A stretch of 18,161 bases of DNA from assembly GCA_900617975.1 (NCBI GenBank), contig UZAE01013901.1:1-18161 (forward strand), written 5' to 3'. The DNA is from Rodentolepis nana. Lineage: Eukaryota > Platyhelminthes > Cestoda > Cyclophyllidea > Hymenolepididae. Made by a program: the position numbers and the translations under genes. This document shows, piece after piece, positions 7,528 to 18,132 of this stretch (positions within the stretch are counted from its first letter, which is position 1; the number at the start of each line of letters is the position of its first letter). Under the pieces are notes generated by a model. That model saw only the letters and a list, made by a program, of their open reading frames with translations, made no database searches and was not told where the DNA came from.

Positions 7528-9786
7528 TTATAGAGAACCATCTCTAAACCAGTCTTTTGGAAAGAAGGGTAAAAATTGGGTAAATTCCTGGGCACTATCG
7601 GCCTGCGTCTGACGTACATTCTGAAGAAAATCCAATGGACTTGGTTGTCCTGGGTAAAAGGGAAGAGTGGTCATTTCCCTCAAATTACACTCCCGCCGTT
7701 TTCGTGCGCGCCGATTTTGGAACCAGATCTTTACCTACCAGTGCAAAACACACTTAAATTAGATTTGATATTTTACTCAATAGCATTATGAATGAGTATT
7801 AACTCGGAGGTACATAGAATATTAAAGACAAGAATATTACTATCCTATTTTGACCAACTATTGCTCTGATTTGCTATCAGAAAAATGTACCACTCTCGGC
7901 AAGTATCAAAAAAAGACAATGAAACACGGTGGCGATTATGACATATTTTGAAATGATTTAGAATTTTCCGTTTGGAAAAATAGGATTCTCATTCGTTCTG
8001 AATACTTTGCCACAAATCCACTTATTAATTTCTCATTAGAGCTGTGAGTTCCAATGATATCGCAATATCTCATTTAACTGAGGAGGGTGGCTGTTAATTA
8101 ATTCTTCTTTTTACGAATCAGGTTTGTGCAGTAAAGCCGACGGAAAGAGCACACACCTTTTCGTGAGTTTTCACTAGCTTTCATTCGTTCATCTTTTGAT
8201 TCAAGTGAAATATGCTATTAATTTAGCTAACTATAGATTTGAGTCCTACCTGACAACGTCATCAAATGGTCTTTACACCGATTTAAGGGCACACAGTTGC
8301 AGTGCTGATCTGCAATCGTGTTTAATTCCAAAAACTGATTTTTGAGCTTTATATTTTGATTGTTTGAAGAGCTGGAAATCTTTACCATGCTCAAGCTTAC
8401 TTATTACATCCACATTCATATTCATCGTAAACAAAATGACCTTTGACCTATGTATAATCGCTGTGCCAAAGCTTACTCTAACCTGAACTGACCAATAAGG
8501 CCATTTTTATGGTGATCTAAACACATAAGTAAAAGAAGTAAAACAAAGCAATCCGCTACAGACTGGTTGGGGAGCGAATTCAGGATGCCAGCTTTTAGAA
8601 GAACTTATCGGTGATATCTGTAATTGAATACACTTCAATTTGTGAAGTCTCATGTTGTCTACAATGGATGAATACATGACAAAGTAGTCTTTGAATAACA
8701 ATTTAATTTTTTGATTGCTGATTATAATACCATTGGAGGCAGCACTGCTACTCAAGATCGGCGGTTAACGATTTACGTTTTCTATAACTAAGACGTTCCA
8801 CATTCGAATGTTATCTTCAGAGGTAACATAATATCCCAAGCAATTCTCTTCAAAAGGTTTATGAAGAGCAGCAACATATATTTTCAAGCTAAGAGGCCAA
8901 TAAGTAAAAATTCATAGCCCACTAGACGAATTCACTCCAACAGCTTTTACCAAAAACAGTCCAATATGTTCTCTTTTTATTTGCGGGCCAATCTTATTTC
9001 AACACATTTCCTTATGCATTGTTTGTAGTGAAAATGTTCACAGATAAATAAGTGAATTAAAATTTATCATCTTACTCTGCTTTCGGCGATTTGAAGTTCT
9101 CTCGCGACTTCTGTCACTTCTCCGCCGGAGAGGTAGTTAGTTTGGCTGAATATTGCCTCCAGTCTTTCCACTTGGGTACGTGTGAATGGCACTCGAGAAT
9201 TTCGAATCCTCACACGGAGCATACCCGGGATTTCTTCCTTTTGATTCTCCGTTTCCTCCATTAAGTCTGCCAAGGATGATTTAATTCATCAAAGTAAATT
9301 GCATAAAAGTACACACTCCAGTATGGTAATTAGAAAAAATGTTAACTTCGGTACAGGTCGGCCCTTATAATTACGAGTATGAACTCCGTTCTGTTAGTAC
9401 TCTATATTATACGTACCGCACATGTTTGCCTTTATCGATTCCTGGGTGGAATTCGTCAGCTCTTAGATATCTACTCAAGTATTTAAAATGTCTGAGAGTT
9501 GAAACATCAAAGCAACTGATAGAGAATAAAAAGTGGATAGGATATTTTCATAAAAAATGGAATTCTTACTTTGGAGTAATACTGCCTTGTCCGGATCGCC
9601 ATGTGGAGTTGTGAATTGGGAAGGTGAATTGATATGAGGGAATGAATTGGCTACATCAGAAATATTGTTCTCCGTAGCTTCATTAGTGTCTGGTGTCAGG
9701 CCATTATCCATTTGTTTGCCATCGGATGACTTCAAAATATTACTAATCGAAAAGGGGCTTTGATTGGGCATCACAATAAAATCCAT
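7528..9786 (-). CDS. Homeobox transcription factor (NKL-type, possibly Msx-like) with eh1 motif, three exons
   Basis: Exons on the minus strand: 9786-9570 (ATG start, 72 codons + 1 base, donor GTAAGA), 9266-9076 (acceptor TTGGCAG, donor GTAAGA) and 7734-7528 (acceptor TGGTAG, stop TAA). Introns are 303 and 1,341 bp; phases match (1, then 0), giving 204 residues. FSISNIL at residues 12-18 fits the eh1 Groucho-binding motif FxIxxIL, suggesting a repressor. The homeodomain is residues 93-152: F8, Q12, L16, F20, Y25, A35 and the helix VKIWFQNRRARKRR with W48, F49, Q50, N51 and R53 all present. The second intron falls between homeodomain positions 44 and 45. The C-terminal ~50 residues are Pro/Phe/Gln-rich. 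An upstream GTG-led extension of exon 1 was rejected in favour of the first ATG. PFT...YLS...VKIWFQNRRA resembles Msx, but helix 2 (EVTEVARELQI) differs, so the exact family is open. Confidence 0.88.
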
Positions 9787-12107
9787 GCGTATTTGTGATA
9801 ACCACACACGTTACCGACGCCTAAAAAGGAACGAACTGTCCAATAGGATGTGAGAGCCAATGGCAATGACTCAAATTTGGCTACATGATAAATAGTTAAT
9901 TTCCCGGTCGACCAGCAACACTTATTCCAAAGTAGTTAAACTTATAAATGTTGAACGGGTTATGACAAGTTCACTTCCCTTTGTCAGTAATTTACGGTTT
10001 CTAATTGTCTCTATAATTTACCCTGATCATTCAAAACTTCCCGTACTCATTATGTGACACTTGATTTCAATAGAGGGACGATCCCATTGATTCGCTCTTG
10101 TGAAAATCCTGCATTCTATTTTACCTTTTTAACCATAATTGGCCAATGTTTCCTTCATTTTAACCAAATATATACTTAGATGAAGAATGGTGTTAAGACT
10201 ATACCACCTCTTTTATCACAGCGAGCTAAGTTAGACGTGGTGAGAGGAGTTGGTAAATCCGACCACAAGACATCTGCTCAAATGAGGTGTCCGTTTCACA
10301 CTTTGTTGTCTACGAGAGGGGGGATGCTGAAAATCCGGGGAGGTGCCCCAATATCTGAGTGTACGTGATGAGCTCCTCATTTATTATTTAACAGGCAAAC
10401 TGGATTCTGATCTCCCATGCCATGGAAACTAGATATATTTTGGAGATTACATCCACCGCCTCAGTGAACAATTAATAACAGCCAACGACCACACTGCACC
10501 CCTTCTCCACAGCTGGTTTTACAATCTTGAATTGATTAATCAGTGGAAAATCAAGGAATCACAATCCCACGTACGTTATGCGTGCATTAGTAAGAGATAT
10601 CCGGGCAAATATCTAGAAAGGCATATTAATAAAATAAACTTAAAGAGCGAACCTGACTTGTCCTGAAATAAGTAATTGACAAATGACGAAAGTTAATAAT
10701 TTAACTCCACTAAAGCTCAGGAATGTTTAATTCAGAGTAAGGTTCATTTAAGTGAAAGCATCTTTTACTTCAAATAATACCAACTTTTTCACAGGATGGA
10801 GAGTCGCTTGGACCACTAAATGTAGCAAGTGACAATTTATTCAACAAAAATCCGTTGGAGTGCATTTTTATTAGATTAATTTTTTTGTGAGGTTGAGAGA
10901 ACTGACTTTGATTCAACTTGAGTGCATACAGCTGTGGTTAGACTCCAAGCTGCTGAAATTCATGTAAGATTTCATTGGCCTTCCAAGCACTGGAAGAGGA
11001 AATGAAATGACGAGACCGGCTCAATTCCAAAACTCAAATGAAGTTAGATTCTTTACTACATTCGCGATGTTCTACGAGAACTTTCCGATCCTTCTTCTTT
11101 TACCACTTATTGGACTTTCTGTTGACCGATTGCAGTCATTTCCCACAGTTAAAGAGAGCAAAGTTATTCATTGGTATAAGTGCAACAACTATTATTTTGT
11201 AGTTCAAGCCAATGCAGCACTCCATCAATGTACTGCAATAGAGTTATTTTGAATCTAAAGTATACATCGACTATCAAGGTAACAAAGATAGTATATATGC
11301 TCGAAAACTCGCTGACTAAATGAGTTGCGCCACTTTCTTAACAAATGGGACTTCCACATAGTTGATCAGTTATCAAATTGCTTAAATCAATTGAGTCCAC
11401 TAGGAAACCATAAAATGGTTGATTGGTTTCTACCAATAATTAAGTTCATGTCCCGGCCGCAGCTACAGCAAGGAGGTCAAACCTACAAAGCAATTGCCTA
11501 AGTTTATGTCGAGAGAGCACATACAACACCTGCGTAGTTACAAATTTTCTCTGTGTTGGGTCAAATAAATAAAATTCCAGACAAATCAATATTGTGATCA
11601 AACTAATTTATAAGATACATAGTTGTAACTGCTTCTGAAGAAAGAAAGTCCCCCTTCAGTTTAGTTAAGGTGCTGGGGAACTGTTTGATGGAAGAGGACT
11701 ATTTGAGAATGGTTTTAAGGACGCTTTGAGTCTGCATATTTTTAACCTCTCCTCTTCTACTGACGTAAATTTTTCAAACGAATTTCCTCCTGAACAACAA
11801 GGAACGCGTTTCGAGAATCAAAGCGATTTAAAATTCTGAATTAGTATTTAAAGCATCACTTGTAATCCAATCATCTCAAACTTGATTTACCGCATTTCGA
11901 CTAATTTTTAGTTCGATAATGGTTGCACATAAATCCAATTGTTATTAACCTAATACAACCTGAATTTGACCCTTAACTTATCATGAAATCACTCCAGTCG
12001 ACCGAACTTATAGGTTCGACTCAAATATTGCCAAAACTACATTAAGGAAAAACGGGACGTCCATTAATGTTTAAACTTAAATCCATAGCATAGCAAAACG
12101 AATTGAA
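9787..12107. other. Long non-coding stretch upstream of the homeobox gene
   Basis: No recognisable exon. The first few hundred bases are the likely promoter and 5' UTR of the homeobox gene (minus strand), but I found no convincing core element. Open frames at 10180-10368 and 11007-11252 carry no known motifs and are treated as chance. Confidence 0.45.
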
Positions 12108-12131
12108 GGGGGAGGGTGGGGGGGGGGGGGG
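12108..12131 (+). repeat. G-rich tract with G-quadruplex potential
   Basis: Runs of five, three and fourteen G are separated by single A and T bases, so four or more G3 runs can stack. It stands alone in AT-rich sequence. It may be a structural element or only an expanded homopolymer. Confidence 0.6.
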
Positions 12132-13800
12132 TTGTGAGCGGGTATACTTCAACTGCAGTGTTCATTCCTGTATTACTCGAGAAAGCTTTGACCTAGTAAT
12201 TAAAGGTAACCAACTTACCAGAAGTTCAAATCCCGATTTGTAATATTCGACGCTATCTTTCCGCTAGATCTTAAGGAAATTGTCTGTACAAGAAATATTG
12301 AACTAATAGCGGCCAGGCCATACAAGAGGAAATAGAAATCGAATGAGACTTACAAATTTGAAATACAAGGGAGAATTTAAAATGCTTAAAAATTGAAAAA
12401 TAAGTTCAATTGAAAGATATATTTGATGTAATAAGCAAAATTGAGTAGGATTGCAGAAGCTTCTACATCAAATCGAAATACTTGGCGCAGTAAATACTTG
12501 AGATGTCAGTTTCCAGTCGCTTTCAATCATCATGTAATTACAATTGAAGCCAAGCTCCCTCTTGCTCAAATTGTCAAAGTGATTCAACTGACAGCCTTGT
12601 GACCTGCTAGCAATCAATAATAACAGTTACTCGCATTTTGTTAGTAGCATCATCAGCGAAAGTTAAAAGCGATCCCTGGTACTTAACGCTATTTCCGTTT
12701 TGGAAATGCGGAAAGTTCAACATGAGACAACCCGCAAGAGCAAGAAATTGTGATTCATGGGAGTGATGGATCGAACGAGAAACCCATTTAGCTGCAATTT
12801 AAATCTTCCATGTGGAAGCAAGAAGATGGATCGTTAACCACAGCCATCAGTCCTATTGGAGATCGATATAAGTTTCGAGTTTTGGCCTAAAAAGGAAAGA
12901 CAAGTTTCCTGTATTTTGAAAGTAGGAAATTTGAAACCAATCATCTTGCCATTACAAGGAAAAAGCATTACTTTAAATGAAAAAAGGAAAGAATAGCATA
13001 ATAATAAACATGTTTCCTTATCAGTTTAATACTCAACGTAACGACAATTGTACCATTCATCTGGTTAAAAGTTTTGCTCTGTGAGTTTTGTGAAAAAACA
13101 CAGGAGTCATAGAAATAAAAGCGGAAGCAAAAATGAAAAGTAAGCGAACAGAATTTTTACCTGCAATAATTATTTTGGGTTGGGAAATAGACCATGAAAG
13201 TGAACAGCATAGAAAGAGTGAGGAGGCACAATATTACAACAAATAAACAGGAAGATCTCAAGGCAATAGACAACAAATTCAACAAATGGAAACGAATGAT
13301 CACCCACCTAAGGAACCGTAAAGGACTTTCAGAATGCAGGACTGGATTCAGTTGTCTGGACTATACAGTCAGGATGAAAAGGATATTCGGGGTATCCATG
13401 ATCCATTTTACTAATATGAAAGTGAGTGGCACTGACTTCTAAAGAGTATTAATGCTGGAGGCCAAGAATTGGAATTGATAGCAACAGAGTGGAAGCACCA
13501 ATTACTATTATACTTCGCCGTTAAAATGAGATCTCTCATTATTCTGACACGAATGGCAATCGCTTGAATGAAAATATCGCAGGGCAATTCTATGCAATGT
13601 GATTAGGCTATGCTAGCGACCATACCGACCAATAGGTGGACTCCAGAACAGCAAACACCGTCGCCTACACATTAATGAACCAATAGCAATGCAGCAAGCC
13701 AACGAAAAAGTAACATATTTACTTATTCCATTTCACTAGGTGAGCTGATGGCAGGATCAGCGTGGCCTCCCTTCTAATAACTCTTGTAATTTTCTCCCGA
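12132..13800. other. AT-rich sequence without recognised genes
   Basis: No coding exon or repeat is recognised. An open frame at 13194-13442 is rich in Lys, Arg and Asn with no motif. A weak tRNA-like internal promoter pair is discussed under rejected items. Confidence 0.4.
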
Positions 13801-13823
13801 TTCCAATGGATCCATAATGTTAC

Positions 13824-13888
13824 AAGTACTTCTACCCGACGTTGCAGTTAAAGTCCACCAACGGCTATTTCGGATGCATTGAGCTTTC
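13824..13888 (-). pseudogene. Possible highly degraded 5S rRNA-like sequence
   Basis: On the minus strand this reads GCTCAATGCATC near the start, CAACGTCGGG in the middle and AGTACTTG further on. These match, in the same order and nearly the same spacing, the arthropod 5S rRNA blocks GCTGAATACATC, CAACGTCGGG and AGTACTTG. The sequence between them is poorly conserved and indels are needed, so this could be coincidence. Confidence 0.3.
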
Positions 13889-14202
13889 GCGAATGTGAAA
13901 ATTCACTGCATAACACTTACTTAAACATAATGAAAACAGTGTTTATAGATTAATAAAATTAAATATATAATAAAGAGGGCAATTAAGATAAGAAGAATTT
14001 GACTAATGTGCTTCCACATTCTCATAGGTAGCGTGTAGTTACTTTGAGTACATTGTGATGCGTAAACCCACTGTACGAAGGCCGACAAAAGTTACCTAAA
14101 CGAAAGAAGTTTGATGAAACTGCGTGAACAATTAAAGGAGTACGCAATGTGAAAAGACGAAAGGGAGAAGAGGAAAGGTGAGCAGTTGTGGAGGAGGAGA
14201 TG

Positions 14203-14289
14203 AATCAGCAACATCTTGTTTCTCAAGATACCCATGCAGGTACTGCTAGACCCCCCAGATGAAGCTTAACTTCGGTAATCTTGCCGATC
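14203..14289 (-). pseudogene. 5S rRNA-derived sequence (pseudogene or 5S-type SINE head)
   Basis: Minus-strand reading gives ATTACCGAAGTTAAGC, the 5S internal A-box region, then CTAGCAGTACCTGCATGGGT, corresponding to the GGTTAGTACTTGGATGGGT block that forms the intermediate element and C box, then a CTTGAGAAAC segment and GATGTTGCTGAT, corresponding to the GGTGTTGTTGGCTT end. Spacing follows 5S rRNA closely over ~85 bases. The first third of 5S is not recognisable beyond GATCGG, and conserved bases in the C box are changed, so it is unlikely to make a working ribosomal RNA. It may be a retroposed 5S fragment or the head of a 5S-derived SINE. Confidence 0.6.
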
Positions 14290-14904
14290 ACAATTTTTCA
14301 AAGTGAAAATACAATTATAAATAGTTACTAAAAATTTTCACTGAAGAAGTTAATATCTTCTACTTTCTTCTAGATATGCTTGAAAGTCATCTTTATTTCT
14401 CATTTTGTTTATAAGAACAAATATGAATGAAGCTATGTTGGACCCAGCTCTGATTGTTCTGAAAAAGCAAGAACTTTTGTTCATTGTATTTCTGGTTTGG
14501 ATAAGGGCTTTTAGAACGAAAATAATGCTCACCCTCAATCCATCTTCCTATTTCACCTCTTTCTCCACTCCACACCTGGCCAACACCAAGGGTGAGAAGA
14601 TGAATCAGGGCCCACGAACCCTAGTGTCCTGCTGTAGTCGCCTATGGTACTGAGTTGCGATTACTAGTATAATGTATGTGCGAGGTGCGTCGTCCATCGG
14701 ATTGTCGTAATTGGGTGGGTGCGCAGGTCCGGGAAGACATTAAGCAGAGATTGCTGAGTCTCTTGATGCATTTACCATTGGTAAAGGTAACGTGTGAAAT
14801 TACTCCACAGATTCGTTTAAGAAATCAAAATATAAGATCCTGGATGGGCAAGTCGTATGTAAAGTAGTATGCGTAGAATATCACATTTTTCTGCTGACGA
14901 ATAT
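14290..14904. other. Unrecognised sequence between the 5S-like copy and LINE2
   Basis: No gene is recognised. Overlapping open frames on both strands near 14350-14650 and one at 14676-14867 have no known motif. The 14570-14760 part is less AT-rich than its surroundings and may be an old repeat that I cannot name. Confidence 0.4.
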
Positions 14905-15543
14905 TGTTAAAATATGGGAGTGCAATAGACTTACCTTCAAGTGGTACAACCTGGACAACGTATTCTCATACCTCAAAAAAGTCAATAACTTAGCAGTTGA
15001 CTTCAAATTATTATGATCCGCCCGAAACAAAACTATAAGAGAAATCGCTCTTATCAGGGTGAAGCCCAACTTCTACAGATCCTTCAGTGGAATGTTGGGG
15101 GAATGTCACAAGACAAGAAGATCAAAATCCAGAAAATCCTACATACCTATAATATAGACTCATTCACAATCATGGAAGCCAACGTTACAGATGTCAAACT
15201 CCAATGCTACCAATTCTAAGGTAACACCTGATATCTCCTACCTAAAGATCGGAAAGTTGCAAGTGGAATTTTGACTGGGGTAAAAGAAGGTATCGCATCA
15301 CATTATGATCTGTTCAAGAGTATGGGCTCGACCCAGGATATATGCGAGATAATCAGATTAAATTCCTGGAAATGTCAAAACCACTTCAAGATACACGCGG
15401 TCTATAATCTACCCCAAAATAGATCCAACTTTGATCTTCTAAACATCTCATACGAAATTGTGGTACTTGGAGACTTCACCGCCCATTCCACACAGCTGGA
15501 AAGGAAATCGAAGGCGTACTTAACAGCAGCCCCCTAGAAATTA
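14905..15543 (+). mobile_element. LINE2, 5' part: head and endonuclease remnant (before mariner)
   Basis: The head (about 14911-15005) aligns with the head of the SINE-like elements: AGACTTACCTTCAAGTGGT, then ACAACGTATTCTCATAC, then AAAAAAGTC and GCAGTTGACTTCA. Directly after it comes the endonuclease region. The left boundary is approximate because no target duplication was found. The element resumes after the mariner at 16844 and runs off the right end of the window. Confidence 0.75.
15013..15540 (+). pseudogene. LINE2 apurinic-type endonuclease domain, decayed and interrupted
   Basis: LQILQWNVGGMSQDKKIKIQ at the start is the N-terminal endonuclease signature, with the conserved N of QWN, and IMEAN carries the catalytic Glu region. 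VVLGDFTAHST near 15460-15495 is the GDFNAH motif with N changed to T, which would hit a catalytic position. A TAA near 15217 breaks the frame, which resumes to 15537. The domain's last part (HYNGTRTT, then PGSGHKPVI where working enzymes have a SDH-type motif) lies beyond the mariner at about 16870-16965. Frame breaks and the insertion make this copy inactive. The family call is firm; the clade (I/Nimb/LOA-like, with RNase H) is inferred. Confidence 0.8.
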
Positions 15544-16843
15544 TTGGGTGGGCAACTAAGTCATTGCCGTTTTTGTTGACAGATTCACTCTATACTTTCT
15601 TTTGTTTTGTTAACGTGCCCAGAGCATCTAACCTATATTTTTTTCTTACTGTATGGGCTTCTAGGTTAATTAGTAAAAAATTTTTTTGTTTAGTTCTTTA
15701 GTTTTGTTTTTATCCCAATTTAAAAATGAAAGAACAGGACGTGCACTTCCGACACATTTTATTGTATTTCTTCCGAAAAGGCAAGAACGCATCGCAAGCA
15801 CAAAAGAAGTTATGTGCCGTATATGGAGATGAAGCCTTAAAAGAAAGGCAGTGTCGAAATTGGCTTGAAAGATTTCGTTCCGGTGATTTTTCACTGAAAA
15901 ATTCACAACGATCTGGCCGCCCAGTCGAAGTGGATGAAACCCATATCAAGGCCATTATCGATTCAAATGGTCACAGCACAACACGAGATATTGCAGAGAA
16001 GCTCAATGTGTCGCATACATGCATTGAAAAAAAATTAAAAACCCTTGGTTATGTCAAGAAACTTGATTTATGGATCCCTCACCAGTTAAAGGAAATTCAT
16101 TTGACGCAACGGATTAGCATCTGTGATTCGCTACTGAAACGCAATGGGAATGAGAATGATCCATTTCTGAAGAACCTAGTTACTGGCGACGAAAAGTGGA
16201 TAGTTTATAACAATGTTACTGGCAAGAGATCATGGGTGAAGCAAGATCAACCAGCCCAAACAGTATCAAAAGCAGAGATTCACCAAAAAAGATTATGCTG
16301 TCAGTCTGGTGGGATCACAAAGGAATTTTGTATTTTGAACTCATGCCGCAGAACCAAACGATAAATTCAAATGTGTATGTTGAAGAACTCGAAAAACTGA
16401 AGGATGCAATTGAAGATAAGCGGCCGGCATTATCAAATCGGCGGAAGGGTGTTGTTTTCCATCATGATAACGCAAGGCCCCCCCCCCCACACATCTTTGG
16501 TTACTCGGCAAAAATGATTGGAACTGGGTTGGGATGTTTTGTCACACCCACCATATAGCCCTCACCTTGTGCCTTCGGATTACCATTTGTTTCGTTCCAT
16601 GCAAAACTCTTTAAATGGTAAAATTTTTAACAAAGCGGATGATGTCGGATCACACCTAATTCAGTTTTTTAATAGCAAAGACCAGACATTTTACGAAGGG
16701 GGAATTTTTACTCTGCCAGAGCGATGGAAAAAGGTCATCGACAAGAACGGCCAATATCTAATTGAATAAAGTTATATTTTGAAACGAAAATTCCGAATTT
16801 GCCTTCTTATTTGAAATCGACAATGACTTAGTTGCCAACCTAA
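15544..16843 (+). mobile_element. Mariner-family DNA transposon (irritans-like), 1,300 bp
   Basis: Terminal inverted repeats of about 28 bp: 5' TTGGGTGGGCAACTAAGTCA and 3' (reverse complement) TTAGGTTGGCAACTAAGTCA, with only a few mismatches. TA dinucleotides at 15542-15543 and 16844-16845 are the target duplication. Length and repeats are those of a full-length mariner. It sits inside LINE2's endonuclease region, so it arrived after LINE2. The transposase inside has two frame disruptions. Confidence 0.95.
15726..16769 (+). pseudogene. Mariner transposase, frameshifted
   Basis: Starts at ATG 15726. An N-terminal paired helix-turn-helix region is followed by WIPHQL (mariner WVPHEL), then VTGDEKWI with the first catalytic Asp. 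A loss of one A in the run at 16285-16290 moves the frame just before MLSVWWDHKG. The second catalytic Asp is in VVFHHDNARP. Immediately after, an 11-C run at 16478-16488 replaces the short CCCCAC of intact relatives and shifts the frame again, and a TGA follows near 16515. The third frame has YSPHLVPSDYHLF, keeping the third catalytic Asp although the usual SPD is SPH, and ends with TAA at 16767-16769. The D,D34D triad is present in pieces, but no continuous protein can be made. It may once have been full-length, about 345 residues. Confidence 0.93.
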
Positions 16844-17347
16844 TATTTACAGCTATGAGTATCCTGCTACATATCGGCACTACAATGGAACCAGAACAAC
16901 TCCTGACATACACACAGTAAAATAATTGGCGATCCTGGTTCTGGTCACAAACCAGTCATTGCTATTATTACCATCAGCAACAAACGTATGACACCGGAAA
17001 TGACAACCAACCTATCATGGAACTTCGAGAAGGCTGACTGGCCTAGATTGAAAAACCTTTTAGAAGACGAAATTCTCACAAGTCCCATCAACTACAACCA
17101 CTATCCTGACAAACTGTACAACAATATCACAAATATTATGATCAGATTTTCAAGGTAAACTATTCCCCGAGGCAAGACAAAACACTATCGAGTGTTTTGG
17201 TCTAAACACCTTGAAGAACTGAAAAGAAAACGGGACGCCCTTCGCAACACTGCTGATCAGACTGGAAGAACGGAAGACGTGCAAACCTGGAGACGGCAGT
17301 AAGATGTCCTAAGGCAAGCCATCTTACAAGCCAAACGGACCACCTTC

Positions 17348-17503
17348 GACAACTTCATCTCAAATATCAACTATCAAAGTGATAGCTAACGCACTTTCAA
17401 ATTCCTGGGTAACCTCCAAAACAACATCGACAAGTTCATCTCAAATATCAACTATCAAAGTGATAGAAAAGTTCATCTCAAATATCAACTACCAAAGTGA
17501 TGG
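17348..17503 (+). repeat. Three-copy 37-38 bp repeat inside LINE2
   Basis: The unit containing AAGTTCATCTCAAATATCAA is present at 17348-17385, 17429-17466 and 17467-17503. The last two abut head to tail; the first is separated by 43 bases. Copies 1 and 2 differ at one base and copy 3 differs at several. It encodes repeats of the FISNINYQSD stretch in one frame and looks like a recent local duplication within the dead element. Confidence 0.85.
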
Positions 17504-17867
17504 CCAACCTGGGAGACCCAAGAAAGAACCAATACGCTTAAACAGCAAATTGAAAAGACCAAAGAAAGAGCTAAAAAGCTTAAACGACACACCGCTTACC
17601 ACCAACGACGAAATAGCCGACTACTCTGCGAGGTTCTATTCCCATAAGCAAAAGAAAAACACTTTTGTCAGAAACTCTTCAAGAGAAGTTAGGTGAAATT
17701 AAGGAAGACACAACAATACCAAATGATGTACTTACTGAACCATTCAGCCCCTTGAACTTAATTCTGCGATAAAACAGTTGAAGTGCTTGACTATTTTAGG
17801 AAAGCAAATAGTCCTCTAGAACAAATGCTCTCACTGGCCCTTGAGACAATCAGCGTCAACTATCCTG

Positions 17868-18132
17868 CATATCAATGGCTCCAAGTCTTCACTGATGGGT
17901 CATACATAGAAAACCAAGCAAACTTTGGTGCGGGTATTTACCCTGAACAATTCTCCTTCTAAGCAGCAGCGGGACACAATAGATCCTCAATCGAAGGAGA
18001 AATTGAGGCCATTAAGATATCACTATGCCAATTATGTTGCCTGGATGCGAAATTCATCAAAGCGGCGATACTTTCGGACTCACAGTCAGCAATAAATTTA
18101 ATTGAAAACAGAGAGCCACCCAAAACAGCTTA
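17868..18132 (+). pseudogene. LINE2 RNase H domain, N-terminal part, with stops
   Basis: VFTDGSYIE supplies the first acidic residue (GAT at 17894-17896), EGEIEAIK the Glu, and ILSDSQSAI the next Asp, so three of the four RNase H carboxylates are visible. A TAA interrupts after PEQFSF near 17960, and another stop ends the frame near 18132. The final acidic residue would lie beyond the window; the GNELAD of LINE1 shows what it looks like in this family. Confidence 0.8.

Noticed and set aside
8507..8755. 82-codon minus-strand frame inside homeobox intron 2
   Set aside because: The homeodomain joins in phase without it and it has no known motif, so it is a chance intronic frame.
10477..10497. 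GCCAACGACCACACTGCACC resembling the 5' end of arthropod 5S rRNA
   Set aside because: Only the first ~15 bases match; the following sequence does not keep the 5S internal promoter, so coincidence is likely.
10180..11252. Open frames at 10180-10368 and 11007-11252
   Set aside because: Short, with no motifs, codon bias or convincing splice sites.
12189..12233. tRNA-like A box (TGACCTAGTAATTAAAGG) and B box (AGTTCAAATCC)
   Set aside because: The spacing is about ten bases too short for a tRNA and no acceptor or anticodon stem can be drawn. At most it is a relic of a tRNA-derived SINE.
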